A stretch of 64,000 nt of DNA from Erythrobasidium yunnanense (lineage: Eukaryota > Basidiomycota > Cystobasidiomycetes > Erythrobasidiales > Erythrobasidiaceae). Below are positions 23,436 through 34,600 of the stretch, piece by piece. The stretch lies in assembly GCA_001600175.1 (NCBI GenBank), contig BCJC01000001.1, positions 1,320,065 to 1,384,064 of the forward strand, read 5' to 3'. Made by a program: the position numbers and the translations under genes. The notes beneath the pieces are model-generated. The model searched no databases. It saw nothing but the letters and a program-made list of their open reading frames with translations, and was not told the origin of the DNA. The stretch's first letter is position 1, and each line of letters begins with the position of its first letter.

Positions 23436-25906
23436 CTAGATCGCTAGACTACTAACTCCCCTCGCCGAGTAGCTCTTAGGCAATCTCCCCGTCCCACTCT
23501 GTTCACCGCTAATCACCGATCCTCGATTCCTGCTATACATCCCAGCCTGTCTCGGATTCGCAGATACAGCTAGGGTGCTCAGGCTGCTGATACTGCTACT
23601 TGATTGCGAGACGGGCAAGCCTGATCGTCTAGAAGGCATGCTAGGCAGAGGTACGAAAGTTGAAGGAGGCAGAGAAGCTTCGCCTTGTCGGGGAATAGAA
23701 GGAACACTGTAGTGGGCACTCTTGTGGATCGCGATAGACCCGAGCGTCGGCTTTGGGAAGGAACGCTGGGTGCAGATGCCTGTGCGGGCTTGGTACTGGA
23801 CGTAGATGACGCGAGTGACGAAGTAGACTTCGATAAATCTCTCGTAGATGACCTCGAGCGTGGTACAGAGCGGTATTCATCACGCTTGTCCGCAGTCATC
23901 GCTCCGACCTGTCTAGAAGAAGCCGATGGTGGAATAGTAGAAACGGCACCACTTTCCGGCCGAGGTATAGAGCGTCTTGAGCTCGACAACGAGGCAGCCG
24001 AGCTGGAATGGACAACGCTGTTCCTGACGGGTCCAATGGCCGATTGGCGAGACGATGGTCCAGCTTGCCCAATTTCAGCAGCACGTCTCATTTCTGCTCG
24101 CTTGGCAGCACGAGCTAGGACATCGTCTCGCGTATTCCCTGCTTGGCGAGAGAGGGCACAACGGGTGATGGTCGAAGTCGCTCCTGCCTTGCGGGGCGAA
24201 GACGACGAGGTGGAGACTATCGGCTTCGAGTGAGGTGATCCTGCCTGAGCAATCGCGATACCAGTCGAGGAAGCAGAGGAAGGTATACCACGTCTGATAG
24301 CTGGCACATTGCGAGTTTGGGAAGGTATCGCTGCTGATCCCGCTCTGTCCAATCCTGCCGCTCCTGCTGCAGGTGCTTTGTTACCCCTCATCTTCTCGAA
24401 GAAGTCCCGACCATATGTTGCAGCCGGTCTTTCGGCAGCTGTAGAATTAGTCCTCGTCCCAGTTGCAGTTGAAAGGGAAGAAGAGGAGCTACAAGCTATA
24501 GATCTGCTCCTCGCCAAGCCAGGTGATCTGGATACAGGATTTAAAGATTCTCCGCTTCGTAGATGGGTCATGGAAGGAAGAGAAGGACTTGCGGGCAGAG
24601 GAACCTTTCGCGGACTACGACTGGCGAGTCCAGAAACTGTCGGCGGAGGAGGAGGAAGAGCACGGCGAGGTGTACTGTCTCTACTCTGACTAGCTTGAGT
24701 CCTCGAAAGTGGAGTATGACCTGCTCGATTCGTGTCAGACGCAGATGTAGGTGCCATAGGTGATCTTCCGTATCTCGATCTGGCGATATTGGGCTGAGCC
24801 CCATTCGGTGCGCCGTGCGACAAGGGCGGGCCTGGCTTGGCCGGTGATCGAGAAGAAGAAGCTATAGCTCTCACTACTACAGGAGTTCTGCCTCCATGGG
24901 CTCTCCTGACTGCAGAGTCCGCTTCTCCAGGCGTGCTGTCTTGGCGCACACTGCTCCCGACACGTCGCACTGCTGTATGGTCAACTGTTCCTGCTCCCTT
25001 TGCTGCTCTCGAAGCAGCAGTCGTAGCAGTGCCGATCCTTGATATCACAGGTGTCGAGATGCTTTTGGGCAATAAAGGTTTGTACGAAGTATGCGTAGGC
25101 GGAGCAGCAGCGGGCGTACGCTCCTTCGCCAGACCAGCTGGTACGGACGTCTTATTCGGAGTAAGCACAGAGCCGCGCTGTACCTGCTGTTGTGCCAGAC
25201 GTTGTTTCCAAGCTGGTTCAGGTGGAGGCTGTACGTCCGACGTATCGCTGAAGAGGGTGCTTGACGAAGTATCGGACAAAGAAGGCAGGACCATGAATGA
25301 TTCCGCCATCCTACACACATTCTGATCAGCCAGATATCCGAAGCAAAGCAGGAGGTACGCTTACAGAGGCCTTATCTCCTTGTCCAGCTTGAAAAGGACA
25401 CTTGCTCCAACTGTATCGTCGTACCTCCCCAAGTTGACCGTACTATAGTCGCCTTTATTGTTACGTTTCTCTTTACCCTGCTGTCTAGTCCCTCGCAGCG
25501 ATTCTTTCAGCCCGACTTTGTCCAAGCGGGTGACTATCTCCTTCATTGTATGTCTATCCTCGTTAAGCACCTCTTCCTCCTCTTCTAGCGGCTGTTTCGA
25601 CGAAGACGGCGAGCGCGTACTAGACAATGGACCTCGTCTCGTATTGCCAGTCTTACCGAACACAGGCAAAGACATGAGTGGACTCCCGATGGTAGAAGGT
25701 GGATGTGGAGGTGAGAAGAAGGAAGTCGTATCGTCGCTGCCTGTGATATAGGGCGCGCATGACATGTCGAATAGCATGGTTTGGCTCGCTTCGTGGGCTG
25801 ATGGAAAGAGGATGGACGTGTCTGTTGCATTATATAACGGCGCCTGTAGTTGGGATGCATGCTTTGAAGAAGGGAGAGGGTGTGGATGTTGAAGTGGTGG
25901 ATTCAT
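23436..25906 (-). CDS. Ser/Arg/Pro-rich protein, unrecognised
   Basis: Exon 1 25365..25906 (start MNPPLQHPH) and exon 2 from 25310 join in phase across a GTAAGC...TGTAG intron. Exon 1 ends in a conserved-looking block (TMKEIVTRLDKVGLKESL, then STVNLGRYDDTVGASVLFK) which runs on into SFMVLPSLSDTSSSTLFSDT. That junction region is the best candidate for a functional motif. The remaining ~500 residues are disordered, with SRS, RSPRK, and poly-Ser runs. At about 23.7 kb the coding signal changes frame into a tail ending GRLPKSYSARGVSSLAI. An intron 23684..23739 (donor GTCTAT, weak) restores phase and gives 786 aa, but this junction is tentative. No family recognised; a cytoskeletal or cell-cycle scaffold is possible only by composition. 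Confidence 0.6.
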
Positions 25907-26342
25907 CTTTGAATCTGACGATCTGAGGTGTGTAGATGAACTATGAGAGTGGTGATATAGTATTCCCTATGAAACTTGTTCTTGCGACTGTGTTTTGCGA
26001 TGTTTGAATGAGCGTGTCTCGCGCCGTTGTTTACGTGTGTTTGTGCTTCAGAACAAGCGAATCCGGCAGCCAGGAGCATGTAGTGTATCTACTGTAGCAG
26101 CATAGAATGGTATTATCGCTTGAATCTTGTAGAAAGCAGTCAAGACCGCCAGCCGGGTTCGATGACAGAATATCCCGTAATCTGGAGGCAGTCAAGAGTA
26201 GCAGCAGCGAGATAGCTAGATGGATGGATGCTGCTTCCAGAATCAATGAAGAATGCTCAGAGTATCAGCCAGTCTGGGAATGATGAATAGATCCAAGGAG
26301 CTCTCACTTCCCGTCAACCAACAGTAGTATTAGCTATCAGCC
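25907..26342. promoter_or_regulatory. divergent promoter region
   Basis: Lies between the Ser-rich gene (-) and the PP2C gene (+), 436 bp. Both promoters must lie here. No RNA gene or repeat was recognised. Confidence 0.4.
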
Positions 26343-28072
26343 ATGTCGGACAAGCCAGATCTGCATCTATCGCCAGACCAGATGGACAGCAGCAACAGCA
26401 GCAACAGCGCCGTCAATCCATCTGTCGCAGCAGCCCGAGCGACTCCCCAGCGACGTCCATCCAGCCCAAACGCAAGGAGTGCGCCCATCACACAAGCGAG
26501 CAGCGAGTATGCAGGAGGAGTAGTCAACCAGCATCCAACAATCAGCAGCGATTCAACAAAGTATACATTTAAAGTGGGAGTGAGCGAGGACAGAAACAGG
26601 AAATGCAGAAGGACAATGGAGGACAGCCATGCATTTGTGTATGATTATGGGGGTGTGAAGGCAAGTCTAATCTCTTTATGTTGGCGATTCTCTGTCTTCC
26701 CGGGCTGAGACAGCGTCGCCGGATTGCAGGGCCAGGGCTATTTCGCAGTCTTCGATGGACACGCTGGCAAGCACGCTGCAGAGTGGTGTGGTGCACATTT
26801 CCATAAGGTGACTAATATAATCCCATATAGCCCTTGATTCCTCCCCAATCTCCAACTAATGCCCAATGTCATCGAATGTTACGCCCGCAGTACCTCCTCA
26901 ACCAGCTACAACAAGGCCAAGACAGCCAACCCATTCCCGACTTACTCAACGCAACATTCCACGTCGTAGATGGCGAGTTGAGCAAGTTGGCAGCAGCAGG
27001 CGGCACCCATTCAGGATGCACGGCCGTCACTGCTTTCTTGAGATACGAAGATGAAGAAGGGAATGCTGTCAAATTAGAGAAACAGACTTCATCGACTAAT
27101 ATAGGATCGGAAGTACAGAAGGGTGGAGTGGCTGCGGAGCATAACGATGCTGAATCTCAGCAACAGCAGGAGTCCGGAGAGACGGAGCTCAGAACGAGAG
27201 ATAAGATCAAGTCGCTCTTCACACGCTCTTCATCTTCTTCTCCTGCCACATCGACTACTCCGGCGAAAGAGCCGCCATCCACTTCAGTTTCGGCTTCTTC
27301 AACAGAGAACAGCGACAACACCGCCAACGACGCCATCAATGCCAATGTACCCAGCGGGACTGTGCATGATGATGAACGAGGACGAGGAAGACAGCCTCAT
27401 CATACGGACTTACCCTCCATCGCTCAAAACTTGGCGAAGAGGACGCTGTACACTGCGAATGTCGGCGATGCGCGCGCCGTTCTGTGGTTTGTTTCGTTTC
27501 TTCCCCTTCCTCATCTCCTTCTCACTGATACTTTCATATTGTGATAATGCAGCCGCGGTGGGAAAGCCGTCCGACTAACATACGACCACAAAGGTTCCGA
27601 CGCACAAGAAGCCAAACGAATCACCGATGCCGGGGGATTTGTAATGAACAACCGCGTAAACGGCGTTCTTGCAGTTACGAGAAGTCTGGGTGATTCAAGC
27701 ATGAAGGAATTTGTCGTGGGAAGCCCTTATACGACTGAAACTACGCTGGGTGAAGATGATAAGTTTCTGATTATCGCTTGTGATGGGGTGAGGGACATAT
27801 TTGTCATGGTTGAAAAGAATTGGTGCTGAATACAGGTTGGCAGCTCTGGGACGTATGCGAAGACCAGATGGCAGTAGACCTCATTCGAGATCTCAAAGAC
27901 GCCCAAGAAGCAAGTCAAGTCCTACTAGATCACGCTTTACAGGTATAGTCCAATCCTATCGTGTGTATATATCGATGATTCACGACGCTGACATGCGATT
28001 TCTTTGCAGAACTTCTCCACCGACAACCTAAGCGTACTGGTCGTAGCTCTCAAACCCGCAGAATACCTGTGA
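26343..28072 (+). CDS. PP2C-type protein phosphatase
   Basis: Exons 26343..26660, 26730..26807, 26891..27486, 27553..27787, 27844..27942, 28010..28072 (462 aa, whole codons). The PPM/PP2C motifs occur in order: [85 protein letters not shown] and [12 protein letters not shown]. The metal-binding aspartates (in FDGHAG, ACDG and TDN) are all present. This is a Mg/Mn-dependent Ser/Thr phosphatase, probably a Ptc1-like regulator of stress MAPK signalling. About 90 Ser/Gln-rich residues are inserted after [12 protein letters not shown], a spot where fungal Ptc1 proteins carry loops. Intron 1 is a GC-AG intron (AAG|GCAAGT); no GT donor gives the correct frame. Confidence 0.93.
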
Positions 28073-28864
28073 ATGCGATTCCTGCCTTGCATCCTGCTCG
28101 ATTCGATCCGGCCAGCTATTCTGATCCTCCCTACTTCGCCTGCCGACTCGCATTGGCGGCGAACCTTCCCAAAGACAGCTCAAATCCGAATATGTATGTT
28201 TTCTGGCGTTCTAGACACAGGTAATGAAAGAAATGAATACAGATGTAACTGCAATGGCTATCCCTTTTTTTTTACAATCCGAGGACATGGCACACCGCCG
28301 TGTCTTGATATAGATGTGGATAGCCTGATATTCCATCGTCTGTCTGTACTGATCAGATATAGGTACTATGTATGGCCAGCGGACACCGATCACCCTTTTC
28401 GGGACCGGGATGGGGATCAAACGAGCCTTACGGTGAGCGTTGGCCGGTTGATACACTAGATGGACTGGGTGAGCGAAGCAAACTGCACCTCCCTTGTAGA
28501 TGCGCTTATACTGAAGCGACAAATACTCTATTTTACATTCGCGAAGCCGTTTTGATCGTAAACCCGACAGATCGAGACACATCTGTATCGCAACAACATA
28601 TATTGGCCAAGGCTGACCTTCTCGCAGTGGGTCGTGCGGATATCTTTGCTGAATGACTCTCGTCTCTACTCAAGGATAAGGTCTGACAGAAGGCACAGCT
28701 TTACGTGACAGACGGACACTACATGGACCGTGTCTTACTCACGAGTTGAGCTTTTGCTCTCCGGATCCTCCCTCATCTCTCTTTTGTTCAACACCGATAT
28801 CTGCACTATCGTCTGCTCAAGGCTCTCTCTCTCTCGCCAGACAAAGCAGCAATCTCTCTTCAAC
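28073..28864. other. intergenic region, no gene seen
   Basis: 790 bp between the PP2C stop and the first gene of the three-member family. It contains a short T-run near 28265 and several unsupported frames (for example 28211..28582 minus). I see no coding signal. Confidence 0.4.
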
Positions 28865-29443
28865 ATGCGTTCTGTGCCCCCTCCGTTCAACACGCGAGTA
28901 GGTTCATACTTTTGGTTCGAAGGATCCATCTATGTGGCGCAGCAAGTCTTTGAGTACTCCCCTGTCCGCCAATATTGGCAGACAGAAAGGCGGGAATACT
29001 CGTCATCGGGTACAGTGCTGTCCAAACGAGCCTGCGACTTCATCACAACCGCAACTGCAGACGTAAAACAAATAACGACCGGAAAGCTTGTCGCCGGGCG
29101 ACGATGGTACGAGATGATTGAGCATGAAGATCAGAAGAATGGCAACAGAACAACAATAACTAAACGCTACGATGGCAAAGACGACTCTACGCCGCTCTTA
29201 TCGGAGGATACGGACAAGAGACGACCCTTGGGCGAGACAATTGTGATTCGGCAAAAGTCAGCATTGAAGATCGATGATCAAGGGCCCCTAGTCGTGATGA
29301 TAGATAAGATCACAACCGAATGGCCTCAACTTCGCATCTCTCGGGAATGCAATAGACTCGACAGACGCATGCGCCCGTCCTGGTCTGATATGGACAGCGG
29401 GAAGAAGCTCAAATATAAAGATTACAGGGAGCGCAGCACATGA
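28865..29443 (+). CDS. tandem-family protein, copy 1 (unknown function)
   Basis: Single exon, 192 aa, starting MRSVPPPFNTRVGSYFWFEG. The upstream in-frame ATG at 28730 is not preferred, since the other copies begin close to their conserved part. Middle part: KRYDGKDDSTPLLSEDTDKR followed by IVIRQKSALKIDD. End: KITTEWPQLRISRECNRLDR, then SWSDMDSGKKLKYKDY. It aligns with the next two genes at the D/LL motif and at the ITxxxxxLxxxxxN/RLxxxxxxxWxxxxGxxL tail. Charged, no signal peptide or membrane span, no domain I know. Probably a lineage-specific intracellular family. Confidence 0.65.
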   Translation: MRSVPPPFNTRVGSYFWFEGSIYVAQQVFEYSPVRQYWQTERREYSSSGTVLSKRACDFITTATADVKQITTGKLVAGRRWYEMIEHEDQKNGNRTTITKRYDGKDDSTPLLSEDTDKRRPLGETIVIRQKSALKIDDQGPLVVMIDKITTEWPQLRISRECNRLDRRMRPSWSDMDSGKKLKYKDYRERST

Positions 29444-29776
29444 GAAGCTCAGAAAGAAACACGAGGAGGAGAGAAATCGGTGGGCAGCTCGACGCCCTGA
29501 AAAACACTGATGACAGTAACAATGTGTTATGTGCGCCTGCATTCGGCTATCCGTGCTGTCTCTGCTGATTTATCCTACTTTTCTGTCTACTTCGCACAAT
29601 GAAAGTGAGTGCAGGCTTTCTTTCCTTTGTTCGCGAGATCAAAGAGTCTGACAAATTGCACAGCTCCTACCTGACAGACACTCCGAGTGAATCTGCATAC
29701 CGGCAGATTTCCCCTGTCCTCTTCTTCTCTGCTCCCACTCACAGCTGTTGCGTCACCATAAGCTCACAAGCTTGTC
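29444..29776. other. spacer between family copies 1 and 2
   Basis: About 330 bp. It contains a short ATG (29599) directly followed by a donor-like GTGAGT, which might be a leader exon of copy 2, but no phase-consistent join could be shown. Confidence 0.3.
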
Positions 29777-30418
29777 ATGCCTTCCGATCATCCTGCTCGC
29801 TCTTCCCAGCAACAGCCTTTCAAACATGAATGGGAAGATCGAGACTTTCGGTACAAGGAGTCATGCACCAGAACACCTAAAGGAGTCTGGCGAACCGTTA
29901 AGAGGAAGTACATGAAGAGGAAGTACGCCCATAGATTTGACCTAGTCTCCAGAGAGACCCACATCGAGGAGCCAGACATCACTATCAATATAAAAGAATG
30001 GACCCCCTGCCCTGGAGAATTTCCTTTTGAAACTTGGATGGTCGAAAAGACCACAAGAAGGATGTCGACTCGCAAGGAATGGAAAGTTGAGAAGCTGTAC
30101 GACGGGCGGAAGGGGGATCTAGTGCTACTGGACAGTAGTGTGGAACACACGACGTGCGCCCTCGACTGGCAACCTCAACGTATCAAACGTAAGGTGTTCA
30201 ATATGGGGAACTACAAGCGCACGCACCCGCCCGTACTTTTGGAGCACAAGGAAATCACAATGCACGGGCTCGACTTACAGCAAGTCAAAGATAATCTGAC
30301 GGGGGAGGAAAAATGGACAGATTGTTGGGGTAGGCGTGTTGAAGGGAAAAGGCTTGCGCAGATGCAGAAGTACACAGAACTGACGGATCTTCTGCGGCAG
30401 GCAGCGTGCGAATGTTAG
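29777..30418 (+). CDS. tandem-family protein, copy 2 (unknown function)
   Basis: Single exon, 213 aa (MPSDHPARSSQQQPFKHEWE). Contains GVWRTVKRKYMKRKYAHRFD, comparable with RVRWTVHRSYLKKRTQTQVD of copy 3; then EKLYDGRKGDLVLLDSSVEH and the tail ITMHGLDLQQVKDNLTGEEK, WTDCWGRRVEGKRLAQM. Highly basic, no signal peptide. It is the middle of three same-strand paralogues within 2.5 kb. No known family. Confidence 0.7.
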   Translation: MPSDHPARSSQQQPFKHEWEDRDFRYKESCTRTPKGVWRTVKRKYMKRKYAHRFDLVSRETHIEEPDITINIKEWTPCPGEFPFETWMVEKTTRRMSTRKEWKVEKLYDGRKGDLVLLDSSVEHTTCALDWQPQRIKRKVFNMGNYKRTHPPVLLEHKEITMHGLDLQQVKDNLTGEEKWTDCWGRRVEGKRLAQMQKYTELTDLLRQAACEC

Positions 30419-30803
30419 AGCTTCGAGGTAGTCAGTGATCTGTCGGAAGACAGGCAGACGCATGGCAGGCATGTCTCTCTCTCCTCTGCTCCGCCGGCGA
30501 CCTTGCCTGATACAGTGTTATGCACCTCATCCTTGTTAGCTCTGAAGCGGTCTGTTCTGTTCGTAGCCCTACGCTCAAAGTGCGACCTCGTCCTCCAGAC
30601 ACGATGAGGTGAGACAACGGGCACAGCTCTTGCAATACTGACGCTAAGGATTACTTTTCCTCTCCCAAGCAACTCTTCCCAGCTTGTCTGTCACCTTACA
30701 CTCATCTTGTTTTTGGTTCAATCACACAGGAGGCCTTCGTCTTGCTGCTTCCTCCTGAGAAATCGAAGACGTAACATCAGACATCTACCGATACCCTGGT
30801 CCC
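30419..30803. other. spacer between family copies 2 and 3
   Basis: About 385 bp with no supported feature; should contain the promoter of copy 3. Confidence 0.3.
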
Positions 30804-31355
30804 ATGACGCAGACTGTCACCGAAAGCCCCAATGGCGACAGACAGGTCGAGGAGGTGCGGCTCACCGCGTCGGGGCAGATCGAGTTTAAAGAGATCATAC
30901 ATTTTTCACGCGATTTTAGGGAATCTCTCACATGGTCATGGGCGTATCTTGGACGACGGGTGCGCTGGACAGTCCATAGATCATACCTTAAAAAGAGAAC
31001 TCAAACCCAGGTTGACACGATCGAATACTACAAGGATGCTGACCCCGATGCAGCTCTGTTGCAAAGGGATGTGACTACACACACGCATTTTGATCAGGGA
31101 AAGAGGTCCGTCAATACAATTACGGTGATGAAGAAGCAGCGGGCGGGCGGGCGACGTGAGGTCGTCACATTGGACCGCGAAACGATTACCTGGCCAGATG
31201 TGTCCATGAAGCGGGTAAATGACAGACTTGCGGGCAAAGTAAGATGGTGCACGCTTAGCGGGAGGAAGCTTTATGAGGAAACTGTCGATGACCGGTTGGA
31301 ACAGCTGAAGAGACTGAAAGCAGAGGGTAGATCGCAAATTGGAGAGGATCCGTAA
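30804..31355 (+). CDS. tandem-family protein, copy 3 (unknown function)
   Basis: Single exon, 183 aa (MTQTVTESPNGDRQVEEVRL). It shares the R-W-T-V-x-R/K-x-Y-x-K-x-R segment with copy 2, the YxxxxDPDAALLQRDVTT block, and the C-terminal ITWPDVSMKRVNDRLAGKVR / WCTLSGRKLYEETVDD with both copies. A short charged helix with Lys/Glu ends it. No known domain, no signal peptide, no membrane span. Divergence among the three copies is strong (only spaced residues agree), so the duplication is old or the genes evolve fast. Confidence 0.7.
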   Translation: MTQTVTESPNGDRQVEEVRLTASGQIEFKEIIHFSRDFRESLTWSWAYLGRRVRWTVHRSYLKKRTQTQVDTIEYYKDADPDAALLQRDVTTHTHFDQGKRSVNTITVMKKQRAGGRREVVTLDRETITWPDVSMKRVNDRLAGKVRWCTLSGRKLYEETVDDRLEQLKRLKAEGRSQIGEDP

Positions 31356-31626
31356 GACACTGCGCTGTTCATCATAGTGAGGTACTGCAGTATGGTGACC
31401 TACATCTAAGTTCTCTAGCCTTGCCGGGCTGCGTCGTCAGTCTTTGACGTCTTGTGCCTCTCTTCCGGCGTGCTCCATCATTCGGGATCCAGCAACTTTT
31501 TCAGGAATCCATCAGATCTGACTTGTTTCTTCTTGCTCTTTTGCCAATTGAAACTTATACAAACAATCTAGACGATACTATAACCCATCGGTTGCCTCTT
31601 GACAAGCAAGATCTCGAGATCCGGCA

Positions 31627-34600
31627 ATGCTTCAAAAGGCGGCCACGTCTTTTTCGCCATTCAAGCTTCAGCATTTACATAACCATCTTCGCCATGCGTT
31701 AAACCTCGGAAATGCTGCTTCTTCGTCGGCGGCTTCATCAAGCGCGACTGCTACAGCTGCTTCGGGCTCTTCGAACGCTCTAGGAGGAGCAGCAAACCAC
31801 GCAGGAGGCGCAGGAGGTGCTAAATGGCATGCTGGAAGGTCATACAGCTATCAGGTACAATCAAAGTTGCGAGAAGAACGAATGCGGACGGGGTCTGACT
31901 TTTTTATGGACAGGCATTTGGAAGAGGGCCTTCGACGCCAGCAGCAAATGCAACAGCTGCAAATGATGGATCAGGGAATAGCAAAGTGCTCGACGATGAG
32001 CAGGCGGAAGAGAAAGCCAGACTTCAAGCAATGCGATGGAGGAATATTCACACCTCAGCAAGTCGGAGTAGTCAACCGCCAAATGCAATAACAAGGCGGC
32101 GTGCTTCAAGTTTAACAAATCCAGGATTGACGACCGGCGTCTCAGTCTCGGCGGCCCCTTCTACCATTCCCTCCATTCTACCTCGAAGTTCACCCTATTC
32201 CTTCAATCAAGCGCAATTACAAGCGCGTTATCGACATGCCTTTTCGCAAGCTGGGTCATCGCGGCGGTACCAGCTGCTCATCACTGGCGCGCCACCGAAA
32301 CAGCCTAGTCCGCTCTCTCCTCCTAAAGCATCCCTATCTACGTTTCCTCACTCATCACCTTCGAGTCCGCGTGGACGTAATTCATCTCTACCCAAGACAT
32401 CATCATCACAACCTCTTCTCCGTCGCAACTCTACCTCGGCCTCCCCTGAAACGCCTCAGCCGATACAAGCAGAAAATCTGCTACCGCCTTCCTCAAACAA
32501 ATCGCCAGATGCATCGAAAGTTGAAGCTGCTGTCATCAAGTCAGCCTCTACTGCTGCACCGTCGCAGCCTACTCAAGATACTTCAGCGACATCGCCGGCA
32601 GATGTTCAACCGGAGCCAAGCGATGTCTTCCAACTTGAGGGCAACGCCGAACACCGCGGCGAGAAGTTCAGCGCTGTGATAATGAGCGCTCTACACAATC
32701 AGGATACGCCTCGCCTGCGGTCGATGGTACGAGCCTATCGTGCAGATCCCGCTTCATGGAATGTTGCTCGGCATTGCAGGCTCATTGAGGCGCTCTACGA
32801 CCTCAGGTCGCACGGCCCCTTCGAGCTCATAGTCAGGGATATGCACGATCTGTATACCGACTATGAGCAGAAGAAACTTCGCTTGTTTAATAAAGCAGTC
32901 CCGTCGTACATGATCGTTGTACATGTCGAGCGATCGGAGCGCACTTCGGCACTCCTTCAGCGACAGGCACTGCAGAACAAGATGGAGCAACTGTCGCAAG
33001 CTGGTGCCGTCTGGAGCGAAGGCAAGACTGTCGATGTTTCAGCAACTAGCTCGCAAAGCCAGAATGACGCCATGTACTCGCCTGCGACTCTAGCAGCTCT
33101 CCAGCAGCAAGCGGACGAAGACTATTCACTGGCGATAACATACGTGAAGGGTCTCAAGAAAGGTGGTCAGCACCTCACGGTCGCAGCCAACAGCGCTATG
33201 CTAAGGATAGCTGGTACAAGAGGTGATATCGACACTGCTCTAGCGGCATTCGGTCAGCTGGAAGGTACCCCGCAAGCAAAGCAATCCTGGGCGACCGCGC
33301 GCGATTTTGAGTCTCTTCTCTCAGCATACGCAAAGAGCAGGGAATGGCAGGGTGTAGATACAGTCTTTGATGGATTCTTGAAAGGTATCGGGAAACAGCA
33401 GAGGGATCGCAGAAGGAAAGAAGAGACGGCTGCGGATCTATTGGAAACTTCGTCAACAACGTCAAACACTGCATCGGGACGCCCTGCACAGCCTGAACGG
33501 CAGGAAGATTCAGATACCTGCGTCTGGAACGCCATGATCCATGCCAAATTGATGCAGCAAGAAGGTCCTACTGCCCTGGAATTGCTGGAGGAGATGATGT
33601 CGAAGCAAGGCCGAGCACCTAAACCCGTAGCGTCCACCCTGACGAGTCTGGTCCGAGGCTTCGCCGAGTCTGGCGAGCTCGATACGGCGTTCAGATGGGC
33701 CGATCGCATACATACAGTACCGACACCTCCTGGCTTCCCGTCGCCTCCGCCCAGACTAGAAGATACACTCAACACTATTATCGCGCATTCTCCCGTCGAC
33801 ATCTCCAAGATGCAAGAAGCAGCCAAAGAAGCCGCTTTCTTGCCTCGACTCGGTCAACATATCACTGCATCTACTACGCCAGCTAGCACCAGCGAGAGCT
33901 TAGATGGCAGCTCACGGTCTCCTTCAAGCCCTGCTTCCTCCTCATACGGTCTTGGTTCGGTCTTCTCCGACACATCCATTCGCACGCAAAGCCTCACAGT
34001 CACTCCACCTGAACTCGCAAGCTATGTTTCGCCAGACGCCGAGTCTGGCACGATCGATACGAAGCTGTCCGCTATCGTCGATGAGCTCATTCGAACAAGC
34101 CACAACTGCCTGGAAGTATACGGTATAGTCAAATCGAACCGCCGAGATGGCAAGCATGTGCACCCAGAGACGTTGGCTAGGCTGCTTAAATCTATGTCGT
34201 CGAACATGAAACCTATTCCTACCAAAGAACTACAGGACGTCTATCAGATCGCTTACAATAATATCGCCAATCTGCCATCAAGGGAGGAACAGGGTAGCGC
34301 TTGGGCATACTTGGAGGACAGGATCTTGATAGCTATGGCCAATCTTGGAGAACTCGAGAAGGTCGCTATGCACCGGGACAGACTACTCCAAGCTGGAGCA
34401 GCACCTTCCGCAGATGCATATGCCGCCATGATCAATTGCGCAAAGGACACCACCGACGATGCGACAGTCGCTCGCGAGCTGTTTGAAGAGGCTCTCCGCT
34501 TCGGCGTCGTACCCAATCTATATCTCTACAACATCCTCATCAGCAAACTATCGAAAGCGAGAAGAACCCATCTGGCTCTAAGCTACTTCGAGCAGATGAA

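Noticed and set aside
23685-24689. Plus-strand frames of 182 and 126 aa
   Set aside because: Antisense to the Ser/Arg-rich gene; low-complexity Glu/Asp/Val/Leu mirror of Ser and Arg codons.
26150-26175. GGGTTCGATGACA resembling a tRNA T-arm
   Set aside because: No acceptor stem, D-arm or anticodon arm can be folded around it.
28211-28582. 123-aa minus-strand frame downstream of PP2C
   Set aside because: No family pattern, no start context and no codon bias like its neighbours.
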